Shown here piece after piece: positions 1 to 8,447 of a DNA stretch of 64,000 bases. Both the position numbers and the translations under genes were made by a program. The stretch lies in assembly GCF_024343575.1 (NCBI RefSeq), contig NZ_RJUA01000112.1, forward strand, positions 1 through 64,000, in the 5' to 3' direction. Source of the DNA: Lacihabitans sp. LS3-19 (lineage in GTDB: Bacteria; Bacteroidota; Bacteroidia; Cytophagales; Spirosomataceae). A model generated the notes under the pieces. It was given only the letters and a program-made list of their open reading frames with translations, had not been told where the DNA came from and searched no databases. The number at the start of each line of letters is the position of its first letter. Position 1 is the first letter of the stretch.

Positions 1-606
1 GGCACTACCATTAGTTTTAGGAGTAAAAACACAACCTAGAGGACCTTCCGAATCTGTGGTACATGGATTACCGTCGTCACAAACGACACTTTTTGAATAG
101 ACAAAAGGTATATCTTTTTTTATTATATAGTTATTAAAAATCAACCTACTTTTCAAAAACTGTAAGGATTGGTTTATTTCTGGGTATGGTTTTAGAAAGT
201 AGGATTTATATACATTTTTTAAAAGCTGAATAAATTCTTCTTTTTCTTTAAATCCTGAAGACATGGTTTTTATGTCACCATTTTCATCAAAAAATAAAAG
301 AGTAGGAAGAGATTTAATAAAAAAAGCAGCTTTATAAGCTGTCCCTTCCTCTGAACTGTTCAATACACGATAAGAAACAAAACCAGAATTTAAAACATTA
401 ATTACTTGAGGATCGGTTAATGTTTCTTCTTGAAATTTTTTACAGAAACCACACCAATCCGCATAATAAAGCACAAAAATACCTTTATGTTCATCAATAG
501 CTTTCTGTTTAACCTCCTCAATAGATTGTAAAAATACAGGAGATGGTGCAGCTATAAGTTTTATAGAAAAAAATATCAGTATTAAAACGAAATGCTTTTT
601 ATTCAT
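1..606 (-). CDS. exported thioredoxin-like protein, 3' end cut by window edge
   Basis: An open frame of 202 codons starts at an ATG at 606 and runs off the left edge without a stop. The N-terminus is a signal peptide (MNKKHF followed by a hydrophobic stretch ending near AAPSP). A thioredoxin-fold region follows, with the redox motif WCGFC near residues 55-59 (YYADWCGFCKKF), a cis-Pro-type loop (KSLPTLLFFDENG) and a helical end. After residue ~155 the sequence changes to a different region carrying CDDGNPCTTDS...GC, a cysteine/aspartate pattern typical of extracellular, often T9SS-linked, Bacteroidota proteins. I infer a periplasmic or surface protein with a thiol-disulfide domain and a longer C-terminal extension that is not visible. 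The enzyme role (reductase or isomerase) cannot be decided. Confidence 0.8.
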   Translation of the reverse strand, partial: MNKKHFVLILIFFSIKLIAAPSPVFLQSIEEVKQKAIDEHKGIFVLYYADWCGFCKKFQEETLTDPQVINVLNSGFVSYRVLNSSEEGTAYKAAFFIKSLPTLLFFDENGDIKTMSSGFKEKEEFIQLLKNVYKSYFLKPYPEINQSLQFLKSRLIFNNYIIKKDIPFVYSKSVVCDDGNPCTTDSEGPLGCVFTPKTNGSA

Positions 607-700
607 AAAAACTAAATTTTAACCCTTAAACTTATATTGAAAATTTTGAACAGAATTAACCAAATTATCAATAAACCAATCTTAAAGTTAAAAAAACAAT

Positions 701-728
701 AAACGGACTCCAAAATTGAAACCCGTTT
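701..728 (-). terminator. possible terminator downstream of the decayed receptor
   Basis: The arms AAACGG (701-706) and CCGTTT (723-728) form a short stem just beyond the TAA at 735-737. On the minus strand the stem is followed by ATTG and a T-run. The stem is only 6 bp, so this is modest support. Confidence 0.35.
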
Positions 729-734
729 TTTATT

Positions 735-851
735 TTAAGGGAAATGCCATTCCATCTTTAAAGAATAATTTCGAGGCATAATCGGATCAACAGAATTGTA
801 CTCCTGCACATTGAAGGATATTTTGTCAAAATCATTTCCTACTTTTCCCCT
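735..851 (-). pseudogene. C-terminal remnant of an outer-membrane beta-barrel receptor
   Basis: The minus strand encodes about 38 residues ending in TAA at 735-737. They read like the last strands of a Bacteroidota TonB-dependent or outer-membrane beta-barrel protein: KISFNVQEYNS, then PRNYSLKMEWHF, with the terminal aromatic expected of a barrel. A TAA stop lies directly upstream in the same frame and a TAG slightly further on, and no receptor-like sequence can be followed upstream. The stretch 852-1200 has short open frames of odd composition that may be decayed coding DNA. I read this as the tail of a degenerated receptor gene; the family is recognised only from the C-terminal pattern. Confidence 0.45.
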
Positions 852-1214
852 TTATGTAAACTACCTAAAACTATAAAATAAATTGATATCTGATGGTATA
901 AAAGCTGGAATGGCGATAAGTTGACATGCGTCGTTTTCGACTGTAAAATATGCAGACCTCTCGGCAAATCTTTTACAAAAAGCAAAAAATAAAAACTGCT
1001 GCCTAACAAGTTGCCAAAGGAAAAGGACTGCATTTCGTGTTTTCAAGAAACAAATCTGACCGCCCAATGACCTCTGGAAGAGTAATATAATACGCTGGAA
1101 ACAAAGGCACTGGCAATATATCAGATACTGTTTTGGCAAAGCAGGGAAGTCAAGTGAAGGCTGCAAAATAATTAAGACAAAAAAACATTCAAGTTTATTT
1201 TGAATTTATTATAA

Positions 1215-1237
1215 AAGGAGTCTTTTTGGGACTCCTT
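1215..1237 (-). terminator. intrinsic terminator of the TonB receptor gene
   Basis: A perfect 8-bp stem, AAGGAGTC (1215-1222) with GACTCCTT (1230-1237), and a 7-nt loop lie 26 bp after the receptor stop codon. On the minus strand the stem runs into TTTATAAT. Confidence 0.75.
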
Positions 1238-1263
1238 ATAATTTATAAAGCTTCAAAATGTTT

Positions 1264-3690
1264 TTAAAACTTTACACCTGCTGAAACATTAAAAGTACGA
1301 CCATCAGCTGGTAAAATTCCAGGGCCAGGATACCCCCCAGCTCTTCTTGTGAAGTACTTTTCATTGGTTATATTATTAATTCCAGCTTTCACATTATAAT
1401 TTTTCAGAAACTTAAAACTAGCCGAAATATCTTGAACTGTATAGGCTGGAATTAAGCCTGTAGTTGCAGCAACATTTGGAGTCTCCGTATTTGAGGCATC
1501 AGAATAGGCACTTCCGATATCACTTAACTGCCAAGTCATCGAAAATCCTTTTTTATTATAGTTCACCCCAAAACGATTGATTTTACTAGGAGCATTTTCT
1601 ACTTTTTTGCCGCTTAAATTACCTTCAACTATTTGGTTATTAACAACAATTGTAGTTTTAAAACCTTTGTAGGTAGCATCAATAAATGCAACTGAAGCAA
1701 ATAAACTCAAATAACCAAATTTTGATTTTTTGATAAAAGCAGAAATAGGATCAAATTCTAAATATCCTTCAAATCCTTGACTCAAGCTTCTTCCTAAATT
1801 TGTTCTATATTGATATCTTTGTCCTAAAGTATTCATTTGGGTTATTGTCCCTATTCTATCATTATAGTTTAATCTAAAATAGTCCACATCAAAACTCAAA
1901 TAATTCCCAAGTCTTCCGCGATAACCAAAATCAAAATTATATCCTTTGGCGTCCTTTAAGTTTTGGTCAATTTCATCAGTAGTGGCAGGAGGAATAAGGT
2001 CAGATATTAGAACTGGTCTATAAGCTTGTGAAATATTAGAATAAAACTCAGAATTATTGCTTACATGATATTCTGCACCGCCTCCAAACAATACAAAAGT
2101 ACGGCCTCTGGTAATCATGCTCAGATTATTATCTTGACCATTTAAAATGTTTAATCGCCCATCCATTGTAGACTTTATGTTTTCAAGCCTGAGACCTGCG
2201 GTTACCAAAAACTTTTTATTCAACCTAAAAACATTTTCAAAGAAAGCGGCCTTATTGATATTATTAAAATCCAATTTTCTAGAAAAATCTCCTTCAGCTA
2301 GTTCAAAATCCATATTGGACCCAGTAGACCCTTTCCCTAATTGATTCCGGTTAATATTACCATTGTAATATCTTAAACCACTTGCCAAAGTGTTTTTGAA
2401 TTTACCAATTTTAAAATCACTTAAAAATCTTATTTCAGAGCCAAAATTATTATAAAAATCAGTGTCAACTTGACGGTTTTTAAAGTCATCTACCTCAGTG
2501 ATTGCTTTTACAAAACCTACACTGCTTCTTTCCGCTATAACTCCAAAAGTTTTCCAACTAATTTTGGATTTACTGTTAAAAATATATTCGGCATTAACAG
2601 AAGGTACCAACCATGGTGTACTAAACCAATTTCGGCTTCGTAAACTTTGGCGAGGATCAACAGCATATTGAGCGTCAGTAAGGCCTCCTGCTTGTTGACT
2701 CGAATAGGTCATATAAGTTAATTCAGCAGCTACTTTTAATTTATTTGTAAATGCATAACTTAGTTCGGCATGTGCATGATCGGTATTATAGTAACTATTT
2801 TCTCTCCAACCATTTCCAAATCTTTTTTGGTAATACATGGTATAACTTAGTCTACCACGAGTACCCCCTAAATAATTAAACGTACTGAATAAACCATTGC
2901 TACCCATTGTATTTTGAGACTCAAAAGTGATTTTAGTTGATATATCAGGTTTACGAAGCACAAAATTCATAAGACCTCCAAATTGTGGTCCATATTGTAA
3001 GGAAGATGCCCCTCTAACTATTTCTATTCTATCAACAACCTCCATTGGAGGTGTATAATAGGCCTCAGGATACCCCATTGGATCAGGAGTTATGTCATAT
3101 CCGTTCATCCTCATATTAAATTCCCACGAGCGATTAGGACTAAGACCTCTAGATGCTACACCTAGTTGAATCCCCGATCCATCATTTTCCCAGACTGAAA
3201 TCCCAGGAGTTCTACCAAAAATCTGGCGACTATTATTCATAGCCAAATTGGCGTTGATATTATCTAGTTTTATAACTTCATTTTTTTTGGCAGCATTTAT
3301 AGAATACCCTTCCACTTCCGCCATATAATCATTTCCTCTTACTCCCCTACTCGCTACAATCTGCACATCGTTCAAAAAATAGGTTTCATTTTCAAGCGTA
3401 AAATTTTCGCTTCTATGCTCCTTATTCTCTAAAAACAATGCTTTTTCAATAGATTTCATTCCTATTGAAGAAACAACCAAAGTATAGTTTCCTGCTTTTA
3501 AACCTTCTAAAATATATTCCCCTTTACCGTTGGTTTGCACTCCTCTGACTGTACCTTTTAATGATACGCTTGAGTTGCTCAATGGTTTTTGCTCGCTGTC
3601 ATTTACAATACCTCCTATACTTGAAAATTGAGCTTTACTCTCAAAAACACAAAATGTAAATACAATAATTGTACAAATTAAATACTTCAT
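1264..3690 (-). CDS. TonB-dependent receptor, FecA-like
   Basis: This 808-residue outer-membrane receptor probably imports a ferric chelate or similar metal complex using TonB energy. Order: signal peptide (1-20, ending near KAQF); carboxypeptidase-regulatory-like domain (about 24-110, GGIVNDSEQKPL...GEYILEGLKAGNYTLVV); plug (about 130-245) with VASRGLSPNRSWEFNMRMNG, PMGYPEAYYTPP and IVRGASSLQYGPQFGG; then a 22-strand-type barrel to the C-terminal GRTFNVSAGVKF. The plug wording (PNRS..., YTPP, RGASSLQYGPQ) and the tail YFTRRAGGYPGPGILP match the Fe(III)-dicitrate receptor family FecA. It has its own promoter, set between two palindromes (3707-3729, 3767-3789), and its own terminator. The ligand is inferred from the family only; no FecIR-type regulator genes are adjacent. 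Confidence 0.88.
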   Translation of the reverse strand: MKYLICTIIVFTFCVFESKAQFSSIGGIVNDSEQKPLSNSSVSLKGTVRGVQTNGKGEYILEGLKAGNYTLVVSSIGMKSIEKALFLENKEHRSENFTLENETYFLNDVQIVASRGVRGNDYMAEVEGYSINAAKKNEVIKLDNINANLAMNNSRQIFGRTPGISVWENDGSGIQLGVASRGLSPNRSWEFNMRMNGYDITPDPMGYPEAYYTPPMEVVDRIEIVRGASSLQYGPQFGGLMNFVLRKPDISTKITFESQNTMGSNGLFSTFNYLGGTRGRLSYTMYYQKRFGNGWRENSYYNTDHAHAELSYAFTNKLKVAAELTYMTYSSQQAGGLTDAQYAVDPRQSLRSRNWFSTPWLVPSVNAEYIFNSKSKISWKTFGVIAERSSVGFVKAITEVDDFKNRQVDTDFYNNFGSEIRFLSDFKIGKFKNTLASGLRYYNGNINRNQLGKGSTGSNMDFELAEGDFSRKLDFNNINKAAFFENVFRLNKKFLVTAGLRLENIKSTMDGRLNILNGQDNNLSMITRGRTFVLFGGGAEYHVSNNSEFYSNISQAYRPVLISDLIPPATTDEIDQNLKDAKGYNFDFGYRGRLGNYLSFDVDYFRLNYNDRIGTITQMNTLGQRYQYRTNLGRSLSQGFEGYLEFDPISAFIKKSKFGYLSLFASVAFIDATYKGFKTTIVVNNQIVEGNLSGKKVENAPSKINRFGVNYNKKGFSMTWQLSDIGSAYSDASNTETPNVAATTGLIPAYTVQDISASFKFLKNYNVKAGINNITNEKYFTRRAGGYPGPGILPADGRTFNVSAGVKF

Positions 3691-3706
3691 ATACTTTATT
3701 TTATTT

Positions 3707-3729
3707 TTATTTAGACTTATTATAAATAA
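3707..3729. promoter_or_regulatory. palindromic operator copy 1 of the receptor gene
   Basis: This 23-bp imperfect palindrome begins TTATTTAGA and ends TATAAATAA. It differs from the copy at 3767-3789 at two bases, and the copies start exactly 60 bp apart. It lies just downstream of the predicted -7 box, about where transcription would start, so a bound protein should block the promoter. Metal-dependent repression (Fur or DtxR type) is an inference from the gene it controls. Confidence 0.55.
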
Positions 3730-3733
3730 TACG

Positions 3734-3764
3734 CAAAACTAAAATTAAAAGATCTTCAAGTCAA
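3734..3764 (-). promoter_or_regulatory. Bacteroidota-type promoter of the FecA-like receptor
   Basis: On the minus strand TAGTTTTG (3734-3741) fits the -7 consensus TAnnTTTG, with TTG (3762-3764) 20 bp upstream as the -33 element. The palindromes at 3707-3729 and 3767-3789 flank it. Confidence 0.55.
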
Positions 3765-3766
3765 GC

Positions 3767-3789
3767 TTATTTAGAATTATTTTAAATAA
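3767..3789. promoter_or_regulatory. palindromic operator copy 2 of the receptor gene
   Basis: This 23-bp near-perfect palindrome (TTATTTAGA ... TTTAAATAA) has only two mismatched pairs around its central base. It abuts the -33 element on its upstream side. Together with copy 1 it encloses the promoter. Confidence 0.55.
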
Positions 3790-3945
3790 AAATAGAATTA
3801 AAAATTCTATCCATAGGGATATTTGAGTGCCTTTTAACGGTTTAGGGGGGAGAAATAACTACTTTTTTACATATAAATAAATAAAAAAACGTTTACTACG
3901 AATTCAAAACAATCAAATTATACATGGGTTTTATGAAAAACAAAA

Positions 3946-6084
3946 TCAAGCCAAATCTAAAAGCCACAAGGCAAGCCTGATTTTTTCGTAGCCAACATTG
4001 CCTTCAAAATGCTCGAAGAGAGGTTTTAGAGCATCACCTTTTTTAACCTTTAATTCTTTGGCTGCATCTCCTATTGCATTTAAATCCCAGGAATCTATCA
4101 ATTTCGTTAGATCAATTTCATTGCCATCTTCTTTCATTTTTATGAGATGAGAAATTACTGTAGATTGAGCTATTGACCTCTGTTGGGCAATTTCTTCCAC
4201 CGAAAATCCATCTTGATACATTTGAAAAGTAACTGCCTGCGTAAGGCCTTTGCCCATTCTTGAGGCTATCTCTTTGTTTTGGTTTACAAATTCAAATATT
4301 TCTTTCATGAAAGCCTCTCCAAATCGCTTAAACTTCTCCTGACCGACTCCCGAAACTTCCAAAAACTGACTTTTAGTAATTGGTTTTTTTGATGCCATAT
4401 CTACCAAAGTAGCGTCCGAAAATACGATATAAGCCGGTGAGCCAATAGCATCGGCAATTTGCTTGCGAAGCACTCTCAGCTTCTCAAAAAGTTCACCTTT
4501 GACTTGCTCCGTTTTACTTGGAGCTCGCTTAAGCAATTCTTCTTCAGCCGCTTGTCTTTCAGAAGGACTTATGTATTCAGATATCTCAACTTTTCTTTGG
4601 CCTTTTAGAATCTGCCTGCTCACTTCATTAAGCTTAAAAGTATGGCCTTCATCGTAGGCGATGTCAAAAGCACCATAATTGAGCAATTGTAAAATATAAT
4701 CAACCCAAACTTCAGATTTGAGGTCTTTACCCACACCGAAAGTAGGTAATTGATCATATCCATGTCGAATCACACTTTGGTTGCGACTGCCACGCAATAT
4801 ATCTACCAACATAGTGAGAGCTATTTTTTCCTGGGTCCGAGATATAGCTGAAAGTGCCTTTTGGGCTATCACCGTAGCTTCAAATTTTTTCCTTGGATTT
4901 TTACAAACATCACAGTTGCCACAATCTTTGCCTATGTCTTCATTGAAATAACTTATCAATATACGTCGCCTACAGATATTTGCTTCGGCGTATTGCTTCA
5001 TTCTATCCAACTTGGCCAACATCAGTTCTTTCTGTTCTTGAGGCAGTTCAGAGCTTTTTATCATGTCGGTGCGGGTGATAATATCCGCAAAACTATAGAA
5101 TAGGGTTGTCTGAGCAGGTGTACCATCACGACCAGCACGGCCAATCTCTTGATAAAAACTCTCTACATTGCTTGGCATATTATAATGAATAATCCACCGA
5201 ACATTCGACTTGTCAATACCCATTCCAAAAGCTATCGTAGCAACTATAATGGGTGTATCATCATTGATAAAATTCTCTTGAATCCTAGACCTTTTTTCAG
5301 AACTGATGCCCGCATGATAGGCTTCAGCCTTAAAACCCATTTTGTTCAAGCTTTCTGCAACGGTTTCAGTGGACCTACGGCTAAGGCAATAAATTATACC
5401 CGATTGGTTGGGCACTTTATTTAGAAATGACTGGATTTGTTGTAAACGCTTGCGACCCGGCAAAACTTCCAAACTAATATTTGGTCTATCAAAACTGCTG
5501 ATGTAGGTATTTTCTTCAGGAATCTGCAATTGTTTACAAATATCTCTGCGGGTTACCTTGTCCGCAGTGGCTGTAAGTGCAACTACAGGTACATCTGGAA
5601 ATTCATTCTTGATGATAGCCAGTTGTCGGTACTCAGGGCGAAAATCATGCCCCCACGAAGAAATACAATGCGACTCGTCAATGGCAAAAAGTGTGATATT
5701 TAGATTTTTGAAATTCTCAACCATATTGCCTGAAAACAATTTCTCAGGTGCTATATACAGGAGTTTCAGTTCGCCCATTTTAGCTGCCCAAAACACTGCA
5801 TCTTGTTCGTCATTGGAAATACTTGAATTCAAAAAGGAAGCTTTAATTCCGTTTGCCCTTAATGATTCCACTTGGTCTTTCATTAAAGCTATCAAAGGGG
5901 AAATCACGACCGTTAGACCATCCATAACCATAGCAGGCACCTGAAAACAAATAGATTTCCCTCCGCCCGTAGGCATTAAAACGAGGGCATCTTTTTTGTC
6001 AAGAATTTGATCTATTATTTCTGCCTGAAGTGGCCTGAAACTATCGTATCCGAAGTATTTTTTTAATGCTGTGGTTTTGTCCAT
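3946..6084 (-). CDS. recQ: ATP-dependent DNA helicase RecQ
   Basis: A 3'-5' superfamily 2 helicase of recombination and repair, 712 residues. Visible motifs: Walker A MPTGGGKS (37-44); motif II DESH (136-139) inside DESHCISSWGHDFRP; motif III ALTATAD (169-175); GMGIDKSNVRW (287-297) and motif VI QEIGRAGRDG (312-321); the zinc cysteines C371, C388, C391 and C394; the winged-helix RQC region (about 400-500); and an HRDC domain (about 530-600). A C-terminal extension holds a helix-turn-helix-like segment (about 620-652, GFSVEEIAQQRSIAQSTVISHL), as in the longer RecQ form common in Bacteroidota. All catalytic and zinc residues are present, so it should be active. It stands alone between the receptor gene and the palindrome cluster. 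Confidence 0.96.
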   Translation of the reverse strand: MDKTTALKKYFGYDSFRPLQAEIIDQILDKKDALVLMPTGGGKSICFQVPAMVMDGLTVVISPLIALMKDQVESLRANGIKASFLNSSISNDEQDAVFWAAKMGELKLLYIAPEKLFSGNMVENFKNLNITLFAIDESHCISSWGHDFRPEYRQLAIIKNEFPDVPVVALTATADKVTRRDICKQLQIPEENTYISSFDRPNISLEVLPGRKRLQQIQSFLNKVPNQSGIIYCLSRRSTETVAESLNKMGFKAEAYHAGISSEKRSRIQENFINDDTPIIVATIAFGMGIDKSNVRWIIHYNMPSNVESFYQEIGRAGRDGTPAQTTLFYSFADIITRTDMIKSSELPQEQKELMLAKLDRMKQYAEANICRRRILISYFNEDIGKDCGNCDVCKNPRKKFEATVIAQKALSAISRTQEKIALTMLVDILRGSRNQSVIRHGYDQLPTFGVGKDLKSEVWVDYILQLLNYGAFDIAYDEGHTFKLNEVSRQILKGQRKVEISEYISPSERQAAEEELLKRAPSKTEQVKGELFEKLRVLRKQIADAIGSPAYIVFSDATLVDMASKKPITKSQFLEVSGVGQEKFKRFGEAFMKEIFEFVNQNKEIASRMGKGLTQAVTFQMYQDGFSVEEIAQQRSIAQSTVISHLIKMKEDGNEIDLTKLIDSWDLNAIGDAAKELKVKKGDALKPLFEHFEGNVGYEKIRLALWLLDLA

Positions 6085-6261
6085 TATTAAAATTCTAAAA
6101 ATAAAGGTTTTAGGAAATGCAATTTAAGATTTTTTTGAAGAAACAATAAAATTGGATTTATTTATGCTAAAAATTGTAGCTAAATAATTTGATTTATTTG
6201 GAATAGAGTTTCAGTTTTTTGTTTTTAAAGAACGGTTTAAATTGCTTTGATTAAATAATGC

Positions 6262-6327
6262 GACCTCTCTGAGGTCTTTTGCTCTGAATTATCTTCTTTG
6301 CTAATATAATTTGACTGCTCTGCAGTC
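6262..6327 (-). repeat. paired-palindrome element, copy 1 (inverted)
   Basis: Two 15-bp palindromes, GACCTCTCTGAGGTC (6262-6276) and GACTGCTCTGCAGTC (6313-6327), start 51 bp apart. Read on the minus strand the order and spacer (AAATTATATTA after the first palindrome) match copies 2 and 3, so this copy is inverted. In the second palindrome the arm changed from CCTC to CTGC and the opposite arm changed to match, so pairing is kept. Confidence 0.8.
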
Positions 6328-6358
6328 AAAAGATTCATGTATTAAAAAAACATGTTAT

Positions 6359-6424
6359 GACCTCAAAGAGGTCAAATTATATTAAAACACAAAGCTACCA
6401 TGTGGCCACGACCTCAGAGAGGTC
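6359..6424 (+). repeat. paired-palindrome element, copy 2
   Basis: Two palindromes, GACCTCAAAGAGGTC (6359-6373) and GACCTCAGAGAGGTC (6410-6424), again start 51 bp apart. The spacer begins AAATTATATTAAAAC and contains AAAGCTACC, shared with copy 3. Confidence 0.85.
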
Positions 6425-6487
6425 GAATTAAAACAAAGTCAAATTGAAAAATCAAGTAACATTACATTAAAAAACCTAAAGTTTAAT

Positions 6488-6553
6488 GACCTCAGAGAGG
6501 TCAAATTATGTTAAAACCTAAAGCTACCGAATAAAAACGACCTCAGAGAGGTC
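6488..6553 (+). repeat. paired-palindrome element, copy 3
   Basis: Two palindromes, both GACCTCAGAGAGGTC (6488-6502 and 6539-6553), start 51 bp apart. The spacer begins AAATTATGTTAAAAC and includes AAAGCTACC. It sits exactly 129 bp after copy 2 and in the same orientation. Confidence 0.85.
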
Positions 6554-6634
6554 GGATTTAAATAATGTCAATACTAGAAACAAATGGACACACTTGTATT
6601 TCTAGAAAAAAACTCAAATATCAAATCAAATATC

Positions 6635-7438
6635 TTATTCAAAATCCTCATAAACTTTGGAGGAATCTACTGTAGCTGAATTTATTTCTGCTAGTTCTTT
6701 CACTGTAAGATTTCGCCATTTCCCTTTAGGCATATCAAGGTGAATATTCATTATTCTCACTCTTTTGAGTTTTGTAACTGAGTAGCCCAAATACTCACAC
6801 ATTCGTCTAATCTGCCTATTGAGGCCTTGCGTAAGGATGATATTAAATGTATATAAATCTACTTTTTCTACTTTGCATTTCCTGGTAACTGTATCTAAAA
6901 TCGGCACTCCTTTACTCATTTTAAAGATAAAATCTCGGCTGATAGGTTTGTTTACTGTCACCACATATTCTTTTTCGTGGTTGTTTCTTGCTCTTAGAAT
7001 TTTGTTCACGATGTCACCATCCGAAGTTAGTAAAATCAAACCTTCACTAGGTTTATCGAGCCTTCCGATAGGAAAAATTCGTTTTGGATGATTGATGAAA
7101 TCGATGATATTGTCTTTCTCTGCTTTAACATCTGTGGTGCAAACTATGCCCACAGGCTTGTTAAACGCAATGTAAACGTGCTCTTCTTTGGGTTCCGAAA
7201 TCAGTTTTCCATCCACACTTATTTCGTCTCTATCTTGGATCCTCGTTCCCATTTCGGGTACTTTTCCATTAATGGTCACACGTTTTTCTTCAATGAGTGT
7301 GTCGGCGGCTCGTCTTGAACAAAAACCGACCTCGCTCAAGTATTTGTTAATTCTTGTGCCTTTGGGTTCTGAAGTATTATTTTCCTGATTTTGCATCCTG
7401 TTTAAATGTATAACTTTGTGACATGAATTCTGCCACAA
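6635..7438 (-). CDS. rluF: 23S rRNA pseudouridine synthase RluF
   Basis: This enzyme isomerises a uridine of 23S rRNA (U2604 in E. coli numbering, known for the family). The longest frame has 267 residues, but the first 14 ([14 protein letters not shown]) look like leader, and the internal Met of MQNQENN (residue 15) is a likelier start. Domains: S4 RNA-binding (about 29-75, [20 protein letters not shown]) and the RsuA/RluB-E-F catalytic domain with the nucleophile D128 in [10 protein letters not shown], then [28 protein letters not shown] and [17 protein letters not shown]. The HEKEY and GVPIL...T..CKV wording is specific to RluF within the family. It lies 49 bp downstream of the aldo/keto reductase gene on the same strand and could share its transcript, but has no functional tie to it. 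Confidence 0.93.
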   Translation of the reverse strand: MWQNSCHKVIHLNRMQNQENNTSEPKGTRINKYLSEVGFCSRRAADTLIEEKRVTINGKVPEMGTRIQDRDEISVDGKLISEPKEEHVYIAFNKPVGIVCTTDVKAEKDNIIDFINHPKRIFPIGRLDKPSEGLILLTSDGDIVNKILRARNNHEKEYVVTVNKPISRDFIFKMSKGVPILDTVTRKCKVEKVDLYTFNIILTQGLNRQIRRMCEYLGYSVTKLKRVRIMNIHLDMPKGKWRNLTVKELAEINSATVDSSKVYEDFE

Positions 7439-7487
7439 AGTTCTACAAAGTATACCAAAACCTTTTATATTTTAAAAAAGAATTTAC

Positions 7488-8447
7488 TCAAGCCCCCTCA
7501 TCCCAAAGATTTTCTATGGTATAATCCGTGCCAGGAAGGCACCAAAAATCACCTTTGATGTATCTGTAATCAAGATTTACGGATGCCAAAAGACTCCTTT
7601 CTGTTACAGACAATTCGATATCCGCTGCTTCTAAGTTTTCTTTTAGTCTTTCTGCCCTAACAGACTTAGGTATAACAGATGTTCCACGATTTACGGCCCA
7701 TGCTAACATTATCTGGGCTGTTGAGCATTTTTTACGCTCTGCTAAAGTTTTCAAAATTTCATTTTCAAAAAGCTTTGGTTCGCCCTCAACTATTCTGTTG
7801 GCAGGTCTATCAGCTGAACCTAGTGGCGAATATCCAGTCATAAAAATACCTTCTACATCACAAAATTCTTTCAAGGTATTTTGCTGTAAAAAAGGATGCA
7901 TTTCCACTTGGTTCATTTCTGGTTTTTCTCCAGTTTTTGCAGTAATATCCTTGATTTTTTTGATACTAAAATTACTTGTACCGATGTGTTTTGTAAGTCC
8001 CTGAGCCTTCACATTTATCATCCCTTGCCAAGTTTCAGACAAAGGCGTTTGACTCAAACTAACCATTTCATCTGCATTTGTCGGGAAATTTACGTCGTCT
8101 TTCAGAGCAATTGGCCAATGGATTAAATACAAATCTAGATAATCCAAACGAAGATTTTTTAGCGTCAATTTGATGGCCGGCTCGACTTGCTCCAGCCGAT
8201 GCCGATTATTCCAAAGCTTGGAGGTTATCCAAAGATCTTCCCGCTTTACTTCGCCATCCTTCATTGCGTCTGCCAATGCATCTCCGATTTCTGGCTCGTT
8301 GCCATACAAATGAGCACAATCAAAATGACGATATCCTATTTTTATTGCTGTTCTTACAGCTTCATACACTTCTCCAGGAGCAGATTTCCATGTTCCTAGT
8401 CCCAAAATCGGCATTTGGTCGCCATTCGTATACCTCAAAAATTTCAT
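7488..8447 (-). CDS. aldo/keto reductase
   Basis: A 319-residue NAD(P)H-dependent reductase of the AKR (beta/alpha)8-barrel superfamily, acting on aldehydes or ketoses in the cytoplasm. The catalytic tetrad is complete: D43 and Y48 in HFDCAHLYGNE, K77 in ITSKLW, H110 in LIHWP. Cofactor-loop motifs GTSNFS, NQVEMHPFLQQ, GYSPLGS and VIPKSVRAERLKEN are present. Its ATG overlaps the stop of the upstream small lipoprotein gene by 4 bp, pointing to translational coupling in a carbohydrate operon that reaches back to the GH88-like gene. The likely job is reduction of a sugar or uronate-derived carbonyl; the substrate cannot be read from sequence. Confidence 0.92.
   Translation of the reverse strand: MKFLRYTNGDQMPILGLGTWKSAPGEVYEAVRTAIKIGYRHFDCAHLYGNEPEIGDALADAMKDGEVKREDLWITSKLWNNRHRLEQVEPAIKLTLKNLRLDYLDLYLIHWPIALKDDVNFPTNADEMVSLSQTPLSETWQGMINVKAQGLTKHIGTSNFSIKKIKDITAKTGEKPEMNQVEMHPFLQQNTLKEFCDVEGIFMTGYSPLGSADRPANRIVEGEPKLFENEILKTLAERKKCSTAQIMLAWAVNRGTSVIPKSVRAERLKENLEAADIELSVTERSLLASVNLDYRYIKGDFWCLPGTDYTIENLWDEGA

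Larger units (their letters stand above)
6085..6634. other. 550-bp intergenic region holding paired palindromes
   Basis: No credible gene is seen on either strand. The region is very AT-rich except for six 15-bp palindromes grouped in three pairs, annotated separately. It separates rluF from recQ, both on the minus strand, so it should hold the downstream end of the rluF transcript's upstream neighbour and the promoter of recQ lies at its left end; no promoter matching the phylum consensus stands out. Confidence 0.6.

Noticed and set aside
839-1166. Two overlapping minus-strand open frames of 64 and 101 codons
   Set aside because: The composition (many Phe, Leu, Cys) is unlike neighbouring proteins and no domain is seen. 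They probably lie in decayed DNA upstream of the receptor tail, so they are not listed as genes.
5558-5944. 128-codon plus-strand frame inside recQ
   Set aside because: It is the complement of the conserved helicase core and has no signal of its own.
6262-6553. Possible CRISPR array
   Set aside because: The units are 15-bp palindromes in pairs, one pair is inverted, and the gaps between pairs differ (97 and 129 bp); spacers are partly identical. No cas genes are nearby.
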